Of a DNA stretch of 64,000 nucleotides, positions 32,695-41,650 are shown piece after piece; the stretch's first letter is position 1; every line of letters starts with the position of its first letter. Position numbers and translations under genes: made by a program. The notes beneath the pieces are model-generated. The model made no database searches, was not told the origin of the DNA, and saw only the letters and a list, made by a program, of their open reading frames with translations. Source of the DNA: Halobium salinum (GTDB lineage: Archaea > Halobacteriota > Halobacteria > Halobacteriales > Haloferacaceae); assembly GCF_026586625.1 (NCBI RefSeq), contig NZ_JAODIW010000006.1, forward strand, positions 81,408-145,407, in the 5' to 3' direction.

Positions 32695-33831
32695 TCAGGC
32701 GCTACTGTTGCCCGACTCGTTGCCGGCGGACGCGTTGCCGCCCGACTCGTTCCCACTCGAACCGCCGCCCACGCCGGCCTCGTCGAAGTACCGCTGGGCG
32801 CCGGGGTGGAGGTCGATGGACATGCCGTCGAGCGCGGAGTCCGCGCTGATGAAGTCCGTCTTGATGGTGAGTTGGTCGACGTTGTCGAAGATGGCTTTCG
32901 TAATCTGGTACACCGTCTCCTCGGCCTGGGACTCCTGGGTCGCGATCATCGCCTGGACGGCGACGGTCGGGACGGCCTCGTCGATGCCGCTGTAGGTGCC
33001 GGCCGGAATCTCGTCGTCCGCGAAGTACGACCCCGAGTCCTTCACCTGCTGGCGGGCGTCGCCGTCGACGGCGACGAGCGTGACGTCGTGGGTCGTCGCG
33101 AGGTCGGAGATGGCGCCGACCGGCCAGCCGCCGACGACGAACGCCGCGTCGATGTCGCCGTTTTTCAGCTGGTCCGCCGCCTGCGAGAACCCGGTGTTCT
33201 GCTCGGTGTAGTCCGAGACGCCGACCGCCTCGAGAATCTGCGTCGCGTTCACCTGCGTGCCGGAGCCGAGGTCGCCGGTGTTGACGACCTTCCCCTGCAG
33301 GTCCGTCACCGAGGAGATGTCGGCCTCCGCGTTCGCGACGATGTGGATGGTCTCCGGGTACAGCGTGGCGACGCCGCGGAGCGCCGGGATGGCGTTCCCC
33401 TGGAACGCCTCGATACCCTCGCCGTTCTTCGCGAAGTACGCCACGTCGTTCTGAATCATGGCGAAGTCGGCGTTGCCCGAGCCGAGGTTGCCGGCGTTCT
33501 CGACGGAGGCGCCGGTCGACTGCACCTGCAGTTTGAAGTCGGTCTGGGACTCGACGACCGTCTTGAACTCGTTCGAGAGCGGGAAGTACGTCCCGCCGGT
33601 GCCGCCCGCGTGCCACGAGAGGCGCGAGCCGCCGGAGCCGCCACCGCCGCCGGAGCCACCGTCGGTAGTGGTCTCGCCGTCGCCGGAGCCGCCTTCGGTG
33701 GTCGTCTCCTCTCCTCCGGACCCGTTGCCCTCGCCTTCGCCACCGCCGCCACCGGTACATCCGGCGAGCCCGACGATTCCTGCTGTGCCTGTGGCCGCGA
33801 TGAACGAACGTCTGTTCAGCTTTCGAGCCAT
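32695..33831 (-). CDS. TAXI-family TRAP solute-binding lipoprotein
   Basis: 378 residues. The signal peptide RRSFIAATGTAGIVGLAGC is Tat-like (RR) with a lipobox Cys; a Gly/Glu/Thr-rich linker of about 45 residues follows, as is usual for haloarchaeal lipoproteins. The mature domain is the TAXI fold: SWHAGGTGGTYFPLSNEFKTVVE, LQVQSTGASVENAGNLGSGNADFAMIQNDVAYFA, LYPETIHIVANAEADISSVTDLQGKVVNTGDLGSGTQVNA. It captures the solute (often glutamate-like or other carboxylates; not known here) and hands it to the fused permease. First gene of the operon, with a clear TATA box. Confidence 0.96.
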   Translation of the reverse strand: MARKLNRRSFIAATGTAGIVGLAGCTGGGGGEGEGNGSGGEETTTEGGSGDGETTTDGGSGGGGGSGGSRLSWHAGGTGGTYFPLSNEFKTVVESQTDFKLQVQSTGASVENAGNLGSGNADFAMIQNDVAYFAKNGEGIEAFQGNAIPALRGVATLYPETIHIVANAEADISSVTDLQGKVVNTGDLGSGTQVNATQILEAVGVSDYTEQNTGFSQAADQLKNGDIDAAFVVGGWPVGAISDLATTHDVTLVAVDGDARQQVKDSGSYFADDEIPAGTYSGIDEAVPTVAVQAMIATQESQAEETVYQITKAIFDNVDQLTIKTDFISADSALDGMSIDLHPGAQRYFDEAGVGGGSSGNESGGNASAGNESGNSSA

Positions 33832-33852
33832 AGCCCCAATTGCTCTCCGTAG

Positions 33853-33862
33853 TTACTTATAG
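33853..33862 (-). promoter_or_regulatory. TATA box of the TAXI-TRAP operon
   Basis: Minus-strand CTATAAGTAA is centred about 26 bases before the ATG at 33831, implying a leaderless or near-leaderless mRNA. Confidence 0.65.
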
Positions 33863-33987
33863 TCACCTGTAATATCCGTAGCTATTCTTCGAATGTTGAT
33901 TGTTCTTTCATAACGAAAGTCCCGGACGAACCGGTTTCCGGCGCCCCTTCCCGAACGCTATTCCCCGGCGGCGACGACGGGCGGCGC

Positions 33988-36207
33988 ATGGAACCAGTTC
34001 GCGCCGCCGACTTCCACGAGCTCGCGGCCCCGAGCGACCCCCAGCTGTCGCCCGACGGCGACCGGGTCGCGTTCGTCCGCAGCGTCCCGAAAGACGACGA
34101 GTCGTACGAGTCGACCGTCTACGTGGTGCCGACCGGCGGTGACGGAGATGGAGAAAACGAAGACGGGGACCGAGACGCGAAGCCCCGTCAGTTCACCGCC
34201 TCCGAGGGCGTCGACTCCCAGCCCCGGTTCAGCCCGAGCGGCGACCGCCTCGCCTTCGTCTCGACGCGCGGGGCCGACGACGACCGGCCCCAACTCTGGG
34301 TGCTCCCGACCGACGGCGGGGAGGCCCGACGGGTGACGAACGTCCCCGGCGGCATCGTCGGCCCCGTCTGGAGTCCCGACGGGAGCCGAATCGCCTTCTG
34401 TCAGGCGACGACCGCCGACGAGCGCGAGTCGGGGGTCGACTGCGACGTGACGGTCGGCGTCGAAGCGGGCGAGGAGTCGGAACCCTACGAGCGCGAGACG
34501 CCCGACCCACGGGTGATAGACCGGCTGATGTACCGCGGGCTGGCCCGCTACAAGGACGGCACCCGGAGCCACGTGTACGTCGTCGACCTCGACGGCGACG
34601 ACGGTACGGGCGATGGCGAAGCGGGGGACCGCTCCGGCGACGACGCGGCCGCGGTCACCCGCGTCACCGACGGCGACCACGACTTCACGAGCGTCGACTG
34701 GGGGGACGCGTCGACGCTCTTCTGGGGCGTCCGTTATCCCGTCGACACCGACGACGGCACCGTCGACGCCGACGACCACGTCACCAACCGCGTCGAACGT
34801 CACGATTTCGACGCCGGTGCGACCGAGACCGTCACCGGGTTCACGGCGTGGGGGCCGGTGCTCGCGGCCGCGAGCGACGGGCGGGTCGCCGTCCTGCGCA
34901 CGCCCGCGGAGGGGCTGTCGATGCGCCAGACCGAGGTGGACGTGTACGACCCCGAGACCGGCGAGACGACCACCGTGACCGAGGACCTCGACCGGACCGT
35001 CGACGCGACCTGTTCGTTCCGCTGGGGGCCCGACGAGGAGTGCCTCTACTTCGTCACCCCCGACGAAGGCGAGCACGTGATTCGCCGCGCCTGGGCCGAC
35101 GGGAGCGGCGTCGAGACGACGGGCGCGCGGTGTGAGCACGAACAGGGGTTCGACGTGGTCGCCGTCGGTGGGGGCGCCGGCGACGACGGCGAGCACGAGG
35201 CCACCGGCGGAGACGGCGACGACCACCTCGTCGCCACCGTCCACACCGGCTGGAACCACCCGGGCGACGTGTTCTGTGCGTCGGTTCCGACCGGCGGCGA
35301 CGGCGAGGAGACCCGTCTCACCGAACTCGACGCCGACTACTTCGAGACGCGCGCGGTCGCCGAACCCGAGTCCGTCGCGTTCGAATCGGACGGTCACGAG
35401 ATTCAGGGGTGGCTGTTGACACCTCACGACGAATCCGACCACGAGGCGCCGTACCCCCTCGCGGTCGAGATTCACGGCGGGCCCCACTACATGTGGTCGG
35501 CGGCGGGGTCGATGTGGCACGAGTTCCAGACGCTCGCCGCCCGCGGGTACGCCGTCTTCTGGTCGAACCCCCGAGGCTCGACCGGCTACGGCGAGGCGTT
35601 CGCGACCGCCATCGAACGCGACTGGGGGGAGGTGACGACCCAGGACGTGTTGGCCGGCGTCGACACCGTGTGCGAGCGCGACGACGTCGACGAGACGAAC
35701 CAGTTCGTCACCGGCGGGAGCTTCGGCGGGTTCATGACCGGCTGGCTGGTCGGTCACACCGACCAGTTCGACGGCGCGGTCGCCCAGCGCGGCGTGTACG
35801 ACCTCGCCTCCTTCTACGGCTCGACGGACGCGTTCAAGCTCGTCGAGTGGGACTTCGGAACGACGCCGTGGGAGGAGCCCGAGTTCCTCTGGAGTCAGTC
35901 GCCCGTCGCGTACGCGGACGAGGTGACGACGCCGACGCTCGTGCTCCACGCGGACGACGACTTCCGGGTGCCCGTCAACAACGGGGAGATGTTCTACGTC
36001 TTCCTGAAGAAGAACGGCGTCGACACCCGGCTCGTGCGCTACCCGCGCGAGGGCCACGAGCTCTCCCGGTCGGGCGAGCCGGCCCACCGCGTCGACCGAA
36101 TCGAGCGCATCGTCCGCTGGTTCGACGGCTACTCCGACCATCACGACGACCCCCACGCGCTCGACCGCGGCGGCGAGGGGTTGTCGGCGGGCGACGACGC
36201 GCGCTGA
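33988..36207 (+). CDS. S9-family prolyl oligopeptidase-like serine peptidase
   Basis: 739 residues. The N-terminal part (about 1-455) is a beta-propeller with repeats such as SPDGDRVAFVRSVP, SPSGDRLAFVSTRGADD and VWSPDGSRIAFCQ. The C-terminal alpha/beta-hydrolase domain (about 470-720) has IHGGPHYMWSA, the nucleophile Ser578 in GGSFGGFMTG, the acid Asp657 or Asp658 in HADDDFRVPV and His690 in REGHELSRSG. It cleaves short peptides, probably in the cytoplasm since no signal peptide is seen. Acidic loops (for example DGDGENEDGDRDA) are inserted in propeller blades. Starts at ATG 33988, about 10 bases after a Gly/Asp-poor spacer. Confidence 0.95.
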   Translation: MEPVRAADFHELAAPSDPQLSPDGDRVAFVRSVPKDDESYESTVYVVPTGGDGDGENEDGDRDAKPRQFTASEGVDSQPRFSPSGDRLAFVSTRGADDDRPQLWVLPTDGGEARRVTNVPGGIVGPVWSPDGSRIAFCQATTADERESGVDCDVTVGVEAGEESEPYERETPDPRVIDRLMYRGLARYKDGTRSHVYVVDLDGDDGTGDGEAGDRSGDDAAAVTRVTDGDHDFTSVDWGDASTLFWGVRYPVDTDDGTVDADDHVTNRVERHDFDAGATETVTGFTAWGPVLAAASDGRVAVLRTPAEGLSMRQTEVDVYDPETGETTTVTEDLDRTVDATCSFRWGPDEECLYFVTPDEGEHVIRRAWADGSGVETTGARCEHEQGFDVVAVGGGAGDDGEHEATGGDGDDHLVATVHTGWNHPGDVFCASVPTGGDGEETRLTELDADYFETRAVAEPESVAFESDGHEIQGWLLTPHDESDHEAPYPLAVEIHGGPHYMWSAAGSMWHEFQTLAARGYAVFWSNPRGSTGYGEAFATAIERDWGEVTTQDVLAGVDTVCERDDVDETNQFVTGGSFGGFMTGWLVGHTDQFDGAVAQRGVYDLASFYGSTDAFKLVEWDFGTTPWEEPEFLWSQSPVAYADEVTTPTLVLHADDDFRVPVNNGEMFYVFLKKNGVDTRLVRYPREGHELSRSGEPAHRVDRIERIVRWFDGYSDHHDDPHALDRGGEGLSAGDDAR

Positions 36208-36407
36208 GCCCGAGACGCCTCGCTCGACACGACTCGAACACGGCTCGCTCGGGTGGGCTACTGTGGCACACGGGGGTTCGTTTCCGGTGAACCGAGCGCG
36301 GCGCCCGGGTCGGCGCCGTAGTACGGTTTCGACGCGAAGAGAAGGGGTTCGGACCGTGGAGGCACGGGGGCGCCGAGGCTTTCTGCACACGGCCGGTGGC
36401 GAGTGTC

Positions 36408-36614
36408 GTGACCGACGCTACAGACGCGGTCGGCGCGGCCGACGCCGACTGCGAGTTCTGTGGCTGCGCCGTCGCCGACCACGACCCCGTGTTCGTCGCG
36501 GAGGGGACCGACCGGCGGCCTACGGGCTGATTCTGTAACTACGGCTGTCTCGTCGCCTACGTCGAGCGCGAGGAATTGACGACCGGGACGACCTGTCCAG
36601 TCGACATCGACTGA
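36408..36614 (+). pseudogene. Small Cys-rich zinc-finger gene interrupted by an in-frame TGA
   Basis: From GTG 36408 the frame encodes an acidic start, then CEFCGCAVADHDPVFVAEG and TDRRPTG, a TGA codon at 36528-36530, and continues in the same frame FCNYGCLVAYVEREELTTGT then TCPVDID to a TGA at 36612-36614. The CxxC before and CxxxC after the stop make one four-cysteine zinc site, so both halves belong to one 68-residue protein. A single CGA to TGA change (Arg to stop) would explain it; the preceding codons are already Arg-Arg-Pro-Thr-Gly. Recoding is unlikely because haloarchaea lack selenocysteine machinery. The downstream neighbour is upp, convergent. Confidence 0.7.
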
Positions 36615-36620
36615 GGCGGG

Positions 36621-37298
36621 TTACGTCGTGCGGAACGCGCGGTCGCCGGCGTCGCCGAGGCCGGGGACGATGAACCCGTCGTCGTCGAGGTAGTCGTCGA
36701 TGGAGACGGTGAGCAGGTCGGCCTCGGGGTAGGCCTCGTCGACGCGGAGCAGGCCGTCCGGCGCCGACACCGCGGAGAGGACGAACAGGTTCTCGTACCC
36801 CGGCGCCTCCTCGAGCACGTGGTCGAGGACGGTGCACATCGTGCTCCCCGTGGCGAGCATCGGGTCGGCTACGATGACGGTGTCCTGCTCGCGAATCTCG
36901 GGGAGTTTCACGTAGTCGATGGTGATGGGGAACTCCCCGTCCTCGTCCATCCCTGCCTCCTCGTCGCGGCCGGCGGAGATGACCCCCTGCTTCGCGCGGG
37001 GGAACGCCTTCAGCAGTCCCTCGACGAACGGCGTCGCGGCGCGGAGGACGTTGATGATGACCACGTTGTCGAGTCCCTTCACGCGCTCGCCGGTCGTCTC
37101 GGCGAGGGGGGTCTGGATGGTGACGTACTCGGTGTCCATCGCGCCGTCGATGATTTCGTAGCCACAGATTCGGCCGAGTTTCACGAGCCCCTTGCGGAAG
37201 GCGACCTGTTCGGTCTCCACGTCGCGCAGCCGCGAGAGGGTGTCCTTGGCGAGCGCGTGGGTGATGAGGTACGCGTCGTCGCGGTCTTCGATGGGCAT
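36621..37298 (-). CDS. upp: Uracil phosphoribosyltransferase
   Basis: 225 residues. Upp salvages uracil with PRPP to UMP. Motifs: [36 protein letters not shown] near the uracil/PRPP site, the PRPP loop [22 protein letters not shown], and the uracil-binding end [18 protein letters not shown]. Start [26 protein letters not shown] at 37298 is the standard N terminus; longer versions upstream are Arg-rich. The gene converges with the zinc-finger pseudogene. Confidence 0.97.
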   Translation of the reverse strand: MPIEDRDDAYLITHALAKDTLSRLRDVETEQVAFRKGLVKLGRICGYEIIDGAMDTEYVTIQTPLAETTGERVKGLDNVVIINVLRAATPFVEGLLKAFPRAKQGVISAGRDEEAGMDEDGEFPITIDYVKLPEIREQDTVIVADPMLATGSTMCTVLDHVLEEAPGYENLFVLSAVSAPDGLLRVDEAYPEADLLTVSIDDYLDDDGFIVPGLGDAGDRAFRTT

Positions 37299-37422
37299 AC
37301 CCCAGAGGCGAACGCGAATCGGCATAAACCCGGGGCATCGCCCCCGGCTCCGCACCGTGTGAACGGACGGCTCACGACGGCTCCGGCGTGCTGTCGGCAG
37401 TCTGTGGATTTTCGGCGCCGAA

Positions 37423-37623
37423 TCAGCGTGTGACGAGGTACGTGATGGCTACCAGCACCGCCGCGAACGAGAGGACCGTCGGCCACGTAAACGGCAGGAT
37501 GCCGAGGAAGTCGAGCCCCCAGACGACGGTCCCCGCGAACACGGTCGAGAGGACCGCGTTGATGACGAACAGGACACGTGGGTCACCCGCCGACCGCGAC
37601 GCCCCATCCTCGAACGAACTCAT
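37423..37623 (-). CDS. Two-helix small membrane protein
   Basis: 66 residues. [20 protein letters not shown] leads into two membrane helices (about 17-38 and 44-63), ending ITYLVTR. Small haloarchaeal integral membrane protein of unknown function. ATG at 37623; divergent from the membrane protein at 37716. Confidence 0.7.
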   Translation of the reverse strand: MSSFEDGASRSAGDPRVLFVINAVLSTVFAGTVVWGLDFLGILPFTWPTVLSFAAVLVAITYLVTR

Positions 37624-37715
37624 GGCTCGGACCTGCACGCCCGGGGGCTTAAGCGGTCGGTCGTCGTGGTCGGCGGCAACTACTTCGCCCGCCTCCACCA
37701 ACATCCCGGTCGCCG

Positions 37716-38036
37716 ATGGCGCTCCGCAACCGTGAGGGGACGCCCGTCGACCCGGTCCCGTTCCTCGTCGCCACGACGCTCGCCTTCCTCGTGAGTTTCT
37801 CCTACGGGCCCGTCTACTTCCTGACGTTCGGGCTGGGGCTCGCCGAGTCCATCGTCCTCACCGGGTTCGCCTTCGCCGGCTGTGTCTACGGCGCCTACCG
37901 CCGGTTCGTCTGGAACGCCCTCCCCGAGTTACGCGCCGAACTCGACCCCGGGCTGCGGATACGCCGGATGGTGTACGCCGCCGTCGCGCTCTGTCTGCTC
38001 CTGCTCCTGCTGTCGATACCCCTTTTGGCTCGGTGA
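37716..38036 (+). CDS. Three-helix small membrane protein
   Basis: 106 residues. Helices at about 12-35, 40-60 and 82-103, with a charged loop (RRFVWNALPELRAELDPGLRIRR) between the second and third. No known function. Its stop lies 14 bases before the ATG of the SRPBCC gene, and a GTG overlapping the stop is also available, so the two form an operon. Confidence 0.75.
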   Translation: MALRNREGTPVDPVPFLVATTLAFLVSFSYGPVYFLTFGLGLAESIVLTGFAFAGCVYGAYRRFVWNALPELRAELDPGLRIRRMVYAAVALCLLLLLLSIPLLAR

Positions 38037-38050
38037 GCGTCGGGGGAGAC

Positions 38051-38461
38051 ATGCGCGAGGTCTCCGTCTCCCGGTTCGTCCGCGCCACCCCGACCGAAGT
38101 CGAGCGGGCGCTGACGCCCGCGAACGTCGTCGAGTACGAGGGGAGTTTCCGGGTCCGGGACGTGACCGAGGTCGACGACGCCACGCTCGTCACCGCCGGG
38201 GCCAGCGGGCTGGAACTCACCCTCCGCTTCGAACGCCGAGAGGACGGGCTTCGCTACGAACAGGAGGGGACCGAGGGACCGTTCGACCACATGGAGACCG
38301 AGGTTTCGGTCGCCGCCGAGGACGAGGGGTCGCGGGTGACCGCCCGCTCGACGGTGTCGCTCGGCGTCCCGCCGGCGGCCCTCGCCGACCGGGTCGCCGC
38401 CTGGAAACGGAAGGGGGAGCTGAAACGGGCGCTCGACGCGCTGGCGGCCGCCCTGGAGTAG
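38051..38461 (+). CDS. SRPBCC-fold (START/Bet v 1-like) protein
   Basis: 136 residues. The SRPBCC pattern of a small lipid/ligand-binding cup is seen: VSRFVRATPTEVERALTPANVVEYEGSFRVRDVTEVDD, LRFERREDGLRYEQEGTEGPFDHMETEVSVAAEDEGS and a long C-terminal helix DRVAAWKRKGELKRALDALAAAL. I prefer the ATG at 38051 because GGGGGAGA lies 2-9 bases upstream as a ribosome-binding site; a GTG at 38033 overlaps the previous stop. Ligand unknown. Confidence 0.82.
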   Translation: MREVSVSRFVRATPTEVERALTPANVVEYEGSFRVRDVTEVDDATLVTAGASGLELTLRFERREDGLRYEQEGTEGPFDHMETEVSVAAEDEGSRVTARSTVSLGVPPAALADRVAAWKRKGELKRALDALAAALE

Positions 38462-38552
38462 CCGACGACGGCGGGACTGCTGCCGATGCGGTCGACCGCC
38501 GGGGCTGCACGACCGCGTCGAGATTTATGCGCCGGGCGCGGTACGCCGAGCC

Positions 38553-38774
38553 ATGGGTCTGCTGAGCACCATCACGGAGGCGTTCGGGGCGTCGACGCAG
38601 TCGACGAACCGCGGGAGCGGGACGTCGGAGTCGAAGGGCGCGTACTGGTGTCACGACTGCGCCGAGCGGGTTCCCGACTTCGAGGTCGACGGCGACGACG
38701 CGCCCGACTGTCCCGACTGTGGCGACGAGATGGTGTTCGAGCGCTCGACCGGGTCGACCGGCTGTGCCTGTTGA
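38553..38774 (+). CDS. Small zinc-ribbon protein
   Basis: 73 residues. Ser/Thr-rich N terminus, then a zinc ribbon WCHDCAERVPDFEVDGDDAPDCPDCGDEM with two CxxC knuckles, and a Cys-containing end TGCAC. Short zinc-binding proteins like this are common in haloarchaea and mostly uncharacterised. It converges on the CobW-type GTPase gene, 14 bases between stops. Confidence 0.82.
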   Translation: MGLLSTITEAFGASTQSTNRGSGTSESKGAYWCHDCAERVPDFEVDGDDAPDCPDCGDEMVFERSTGSTGCAC

Positions 38775-38788
38775 GCGGGTCGGCTTCA

Positions 38789-40036
38789 CTACTCCTCTCC
38801 CGCTCCCGGTTCCCTGACCACGTACTCGGCTTCGGGCTCCGACGGAAACGGGTCGTCGCCGACGGCCTCCGGGTCCGCTGCTGCCGCCAGCAGACAGTCG
38901 TCCAATGCCTCCACCAGCGCCGACTCGTCCATCCCGCGGCCGATGAACACCAGTTCGGCGAGACGGTCGCCGACCTCCTCGTCCCACTGGACGTTCCGGC
39001 GGTTCGAGCGGTACAGCTCCTGGTCGACCTCGGGAAGCGACGCGATCCACGGCCCGGCCCCTTCCACTCGAACCGACGGGCCGGCCTGGCTGTACGAGAG
39101 CCGTTGTTCGTTGCCGGCGACCCAGAGCGTTCCCTTCGAACGCACGACCGAGTCCGGGAGCGAGGCGAGGAACTCGTGGAGTCGCCCGGGGTGGAACGGT
39201 TCGCGCCGGCGGTAGGTGAAGGAGGTGACGCCGTAGGCCTCCTGCGGGTGGCTGTGGCCGTCGTGGTCGTCTGCGTGGTCGTCCCCGTGTGCGCGGTCGT
39301 GTGCTTCGTCCTCCTCCGCTCCGTCCGCGTCGAGCGCCCGCCGCCACCCCGCCCGCTCGGCGGCGCCGGTCGGGTCGAACAGCCCTCGACCGAGCAGGTC
39401 GTCGGGGTCGACCTCGCTGAACTCGGTGACGACGACCTCGGCGTCGGGGCGGAGTGCGGCGACGAGTTCGTTCACGGTCGCCAGTTCCTCGTCGCTCACG
39501 AGGTCGGCCTTGTTGAGCAGGACGAGGTCCGCGAACTCGACGCCCTCGACGAGCAGGTCCGAGAGGGGTTTCGTCCCATCTTCTCCTTCCCCTCGTCGGA
39601 CGACTTCGCCGTCGCCGGCGAAGGCGTCGTGGAACGCCCGGGTGTCGACGACGGCGACGACGCTATCCACGTCGTAGACGGCGGCGGCGCTCGACCCCCG
39701 GGTGAAGAGGCGAGCGACGGGTTCGGGCTCGCTGATGCCCGATGCCTCGACGACGAGGTGGTCGAAGTCGCGTTCCCGGGCCAGGCGGACCACGGCGGTC
39801 TCCAAGTCGCCGCGCAGTTCACAGCAGATACAGCCGTTCGAGAGTTCGGCCACGCCACCGGCGGCGAACTCCGAGTTCTCGCTCACGAGGTCGGCGTCGA
39901 CGTTCACGTCCCCCATGTCGTTGACGAGGACGGCGAGGTCGCGGTCGGCGTGCCGCAGGAGGTGATTCAACAGCGTGGTCTTCCCGGCGCCGAGCATCCC
40001 GCTGAGTATCGTCACCGGGACGGCGTCGTCGTGCAT
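38789..40036 (-). CDS. CobW/COG0523 family GTP-binding metal chaperone
   Basis: 415 residues. The GTPase domain has Walker A LSGMLGAGKTTLLNHLL, LAVLVNDMGDVNVDADLV, the metal-binding CxCC in LSNGCICCELRGDLE, VEASGISEPEPVA, and NKADLV as the guanine motif. The linker (about 275-305) is Asp/Glu/His-rich (HGDDHADDHDGHSHPQ), likely binding metal. The C-terminal CobW_C domain starts around GVTSFTYRRREPFHPGRLHEFL. Such proteins deliver Zn, Co or Ni; I cannot tell which. Starts at ATG 40036, giving MHDDAVPVTILSG. Confidence 0.93.
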   Translation of the reverse strand: MHDDAVPVTILSGMLGAGKTTLLNHLLRHADRDLAVLVNDMGDVNVDADLVSENSEFAAGGVAELSNGCICCELRGDLETAVVRLARERDFDHLVVEASGISEPEPVARLFTRGSSAAAVYDVDSVVAVVDTRAFHDAFAGDGEVVRRGEGEDGTKPLSDLLVEGVEFADLVLLNKADLVSDEELATVNELVAALRPDAEVVVTEFSEVDPDDLLGRGLFDPTGAAERAGWRRALDADGAEEDEAHDRAHGDDHADDHDGHSHPQEAYGVTSFTYRRREPFHPGRLHEFLASLPDSVVRSKGTLWVAGNEQRLSYSQAGPSVRVEGAGPWIASLPEVDQELYRSNRRNVQWDEEVGDRLAELVFIGRGMDESALVEALDDCLLAAAADPEAVGDDPFPSEPEAEYVVREPGAGEE

Positions 40037-40252
40037 ACCGGCCACAGGGTCCGGCGCGATAATGAATCCGGCGCGGTCGGTCGCGGGAGTCGCGGTGGCC
40101 CCTGCCAGTAGTACGGTCGTCGGTCGCTCCCGCCTGACGCCTCGCCGACTCCGCCCACTCCCACCCACATCCGTACGCCGAAGACCGAATCCGGCGCGGG
40201 ACGTACGGAGGCTCCTGAAAACAGGTAAGTCCCTCCGCGAGCGACCCCCGCC

Positions 40253-41632
40253 ATGCGCTCCTACAAGGCCAAGACGGTCGAACCCATCTCCCTACCTTCC
40301 CGAGAGAAACGGAACCGAATCCTCGAGGAGGCGGGGTACAACGCCTTCAACGTCGACGCCGCGGACGTGTACGTCGACCTGCTCACCGACTCCGGCACGG
40401 GCGCGATGAGCGGCGAGCAGTGGGCCGCGATGATGCGCGGCGACGAGGCGTACGCGGGGAGTCGGAGCTTCCACGAGCTCCGGGAGGCCGTCGCCGACGT
40501 GATGGGATTTTCGAGAGTGGTCCCCGCCCACCAGGGTCGCGGCGCCGAGAACGCCCTCTACGGCGTGCTCGTCGAGGAGGGCGACACGGTGCTCAACAAC
40601 GCCCACTTCGACACGACGCGGGCGCACATCGCGAACCAGGGCGCCGACCCGGTCGACTGCCCCGTAGAGGGTGCCCGCGACCCGACCCACGACGCGCCGT
40701 TCAAGGGGAACTTCGACCTGGCGCGGGGGAGGACGGTCGTCGACGACGTGGGCGCCGAGAACGTTCCCGCCATCGTCGTCACGATAACGAACAACTCGAC
40801 GGCGGGCCAGCCCGTCAGCGTCGAGAACCTCCGCCAGGTGCGCGAGTTGGCCGACGAGATAGACGCCACTCTCGTGGTCGACGCCTGTCGGTTCGTCGAG
40901 AACGCCTACTTCGTCAAGGAGCGCGAGGACGAGTTCGCCGACTGGTCTATCGCCGACATCGCCCGCGAACAGTTGACCTACGCCGACGCCGCCGTCATGA
41001 GCGGCAAGAAGGAGGGGCTGACGAACATCGGCGGCTTCGTGGCTATGCGGTCCGGGGAGTATCGGGAAGACGACGGCGGCGTCGACCACGACGCCCTCTT
41101 CGAGCGCGTCAAGCAGCGCGCCATCCTCTACGAGGGGTTCCCCACCTACGGCGGGATGGCCGGCCGGGACGTGGCCGCCCTCGCCGTCGGCCTCCGTGAA
41201 GCGGTCGAACCGCCGTACGTCGAAGACCGCGTCGAGCAGGTCCGCGAGCTGGGTGACCGCCTGAAGGAGGCCGGCGCCCCCATCTACGAGCCGGTCGGCG
41301 GCCACGCCGTCTACGTCGACGCCGGCGCGTTCCTCCCCGAAATCCCGCGCGAGCAGCTCCCCGGGCAGGCGCTCGTCTGTGAACTCTACCGCGAAGGCGC
41401 GGTTCGCGGGGTCGAACTCGGGGAGTTCGCGTTCCCGGGCGCCGACCGGATGCAACTCGTCCGGCTGGCGCTTCCCCGGCGCACCTACGGCCGCGAACAG
41501 CTCGAACACGTCGCGGAGACCGCCGCCGCCGTGGCCGAGCGTCGGGAGGAGGTGTCCGGTCTCGAAGTCGTCGCCGAGCCGCCGATGAAGGAGCTTCGGC
41601 ACTTCTCCGCCGAACTGCGGCCGGTCGAGTAG
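40253..41632 (+). CDS. tnaA: Tryptophanase (tryptophan indole-lyase)
   Basis: 459 residues, normal for the PLP-dependent tryptophanase/tyrosine phenol-lyase family. Begins RSYKAKTVEPISLPSREKRNRILEEAGYNAFNV, has TDSGTGAMSGEQWAAMMRGDEAYAGS, PAHQGRGAENAL, ITNNSTAGQPVSVENL, and the PLP lysine in MSGKKEGLTNIGG (Lys252 or Lys253). The next landmark is YEGFPTYGGMAGRDVAAL. It would convert tryptophan into indole, pyruvate and ammonia. Distinguishing it from tyrosine phenol-lyase rests on overall similarity from memory. There is no tnaC-like leader or tnaB permease; no TATA box was identified in the 216-base spacer upstream. Confidence 0.92.
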   Translation: MRSYKAKTVEPISLPSREKRNRILEEAGYNAFNVDAADVYVDLLTDSGTGAMSGEQWAAMMRGDEAYAGSRSFHELREAVADVMGFSRVVPAHQGRGAENALYGVLVEEGDTVLNNAHFDTTRAHIANQGADPVDCPVEGARDPTHDAPFKGNFDLARGRTVVDDVGAENVPAIVVTITNNSTAGQPVSVENLRQVRELADEIDATLVVDACRFVENAYFVKEREDEFADWSIADIAREQLTYADAAVMSGKKEGLTNIGGFVAMRSGEYREDDGGVDHDALFERVKQRAILYEGFPTYGGMAGRDVAALAVGLREAVEPPYVEDRVEQVRELGDRLKEAGAPIYEPVGGHAVYVDAGAFLPEIPREQLPGQALVCELYREGAVRGVELGEFAFPGADRMQLVRLALPRRTYGREQLEHVAETAAAVAERREEVSGLEVVAEPPMKELRHFSAELRPVE

Positions 41633-41650
41633 TCGGTCCTCCGATTCGGG

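Noticed and set aside
36528-36530. Selenocysteine decoding of the TGA in the zinc-finger gene
   Set aside because: Haloarchaea lack selenocysteine machinery as far as known, and I see no SECIS-like stem; a CGA to TGA mutation is simpler.
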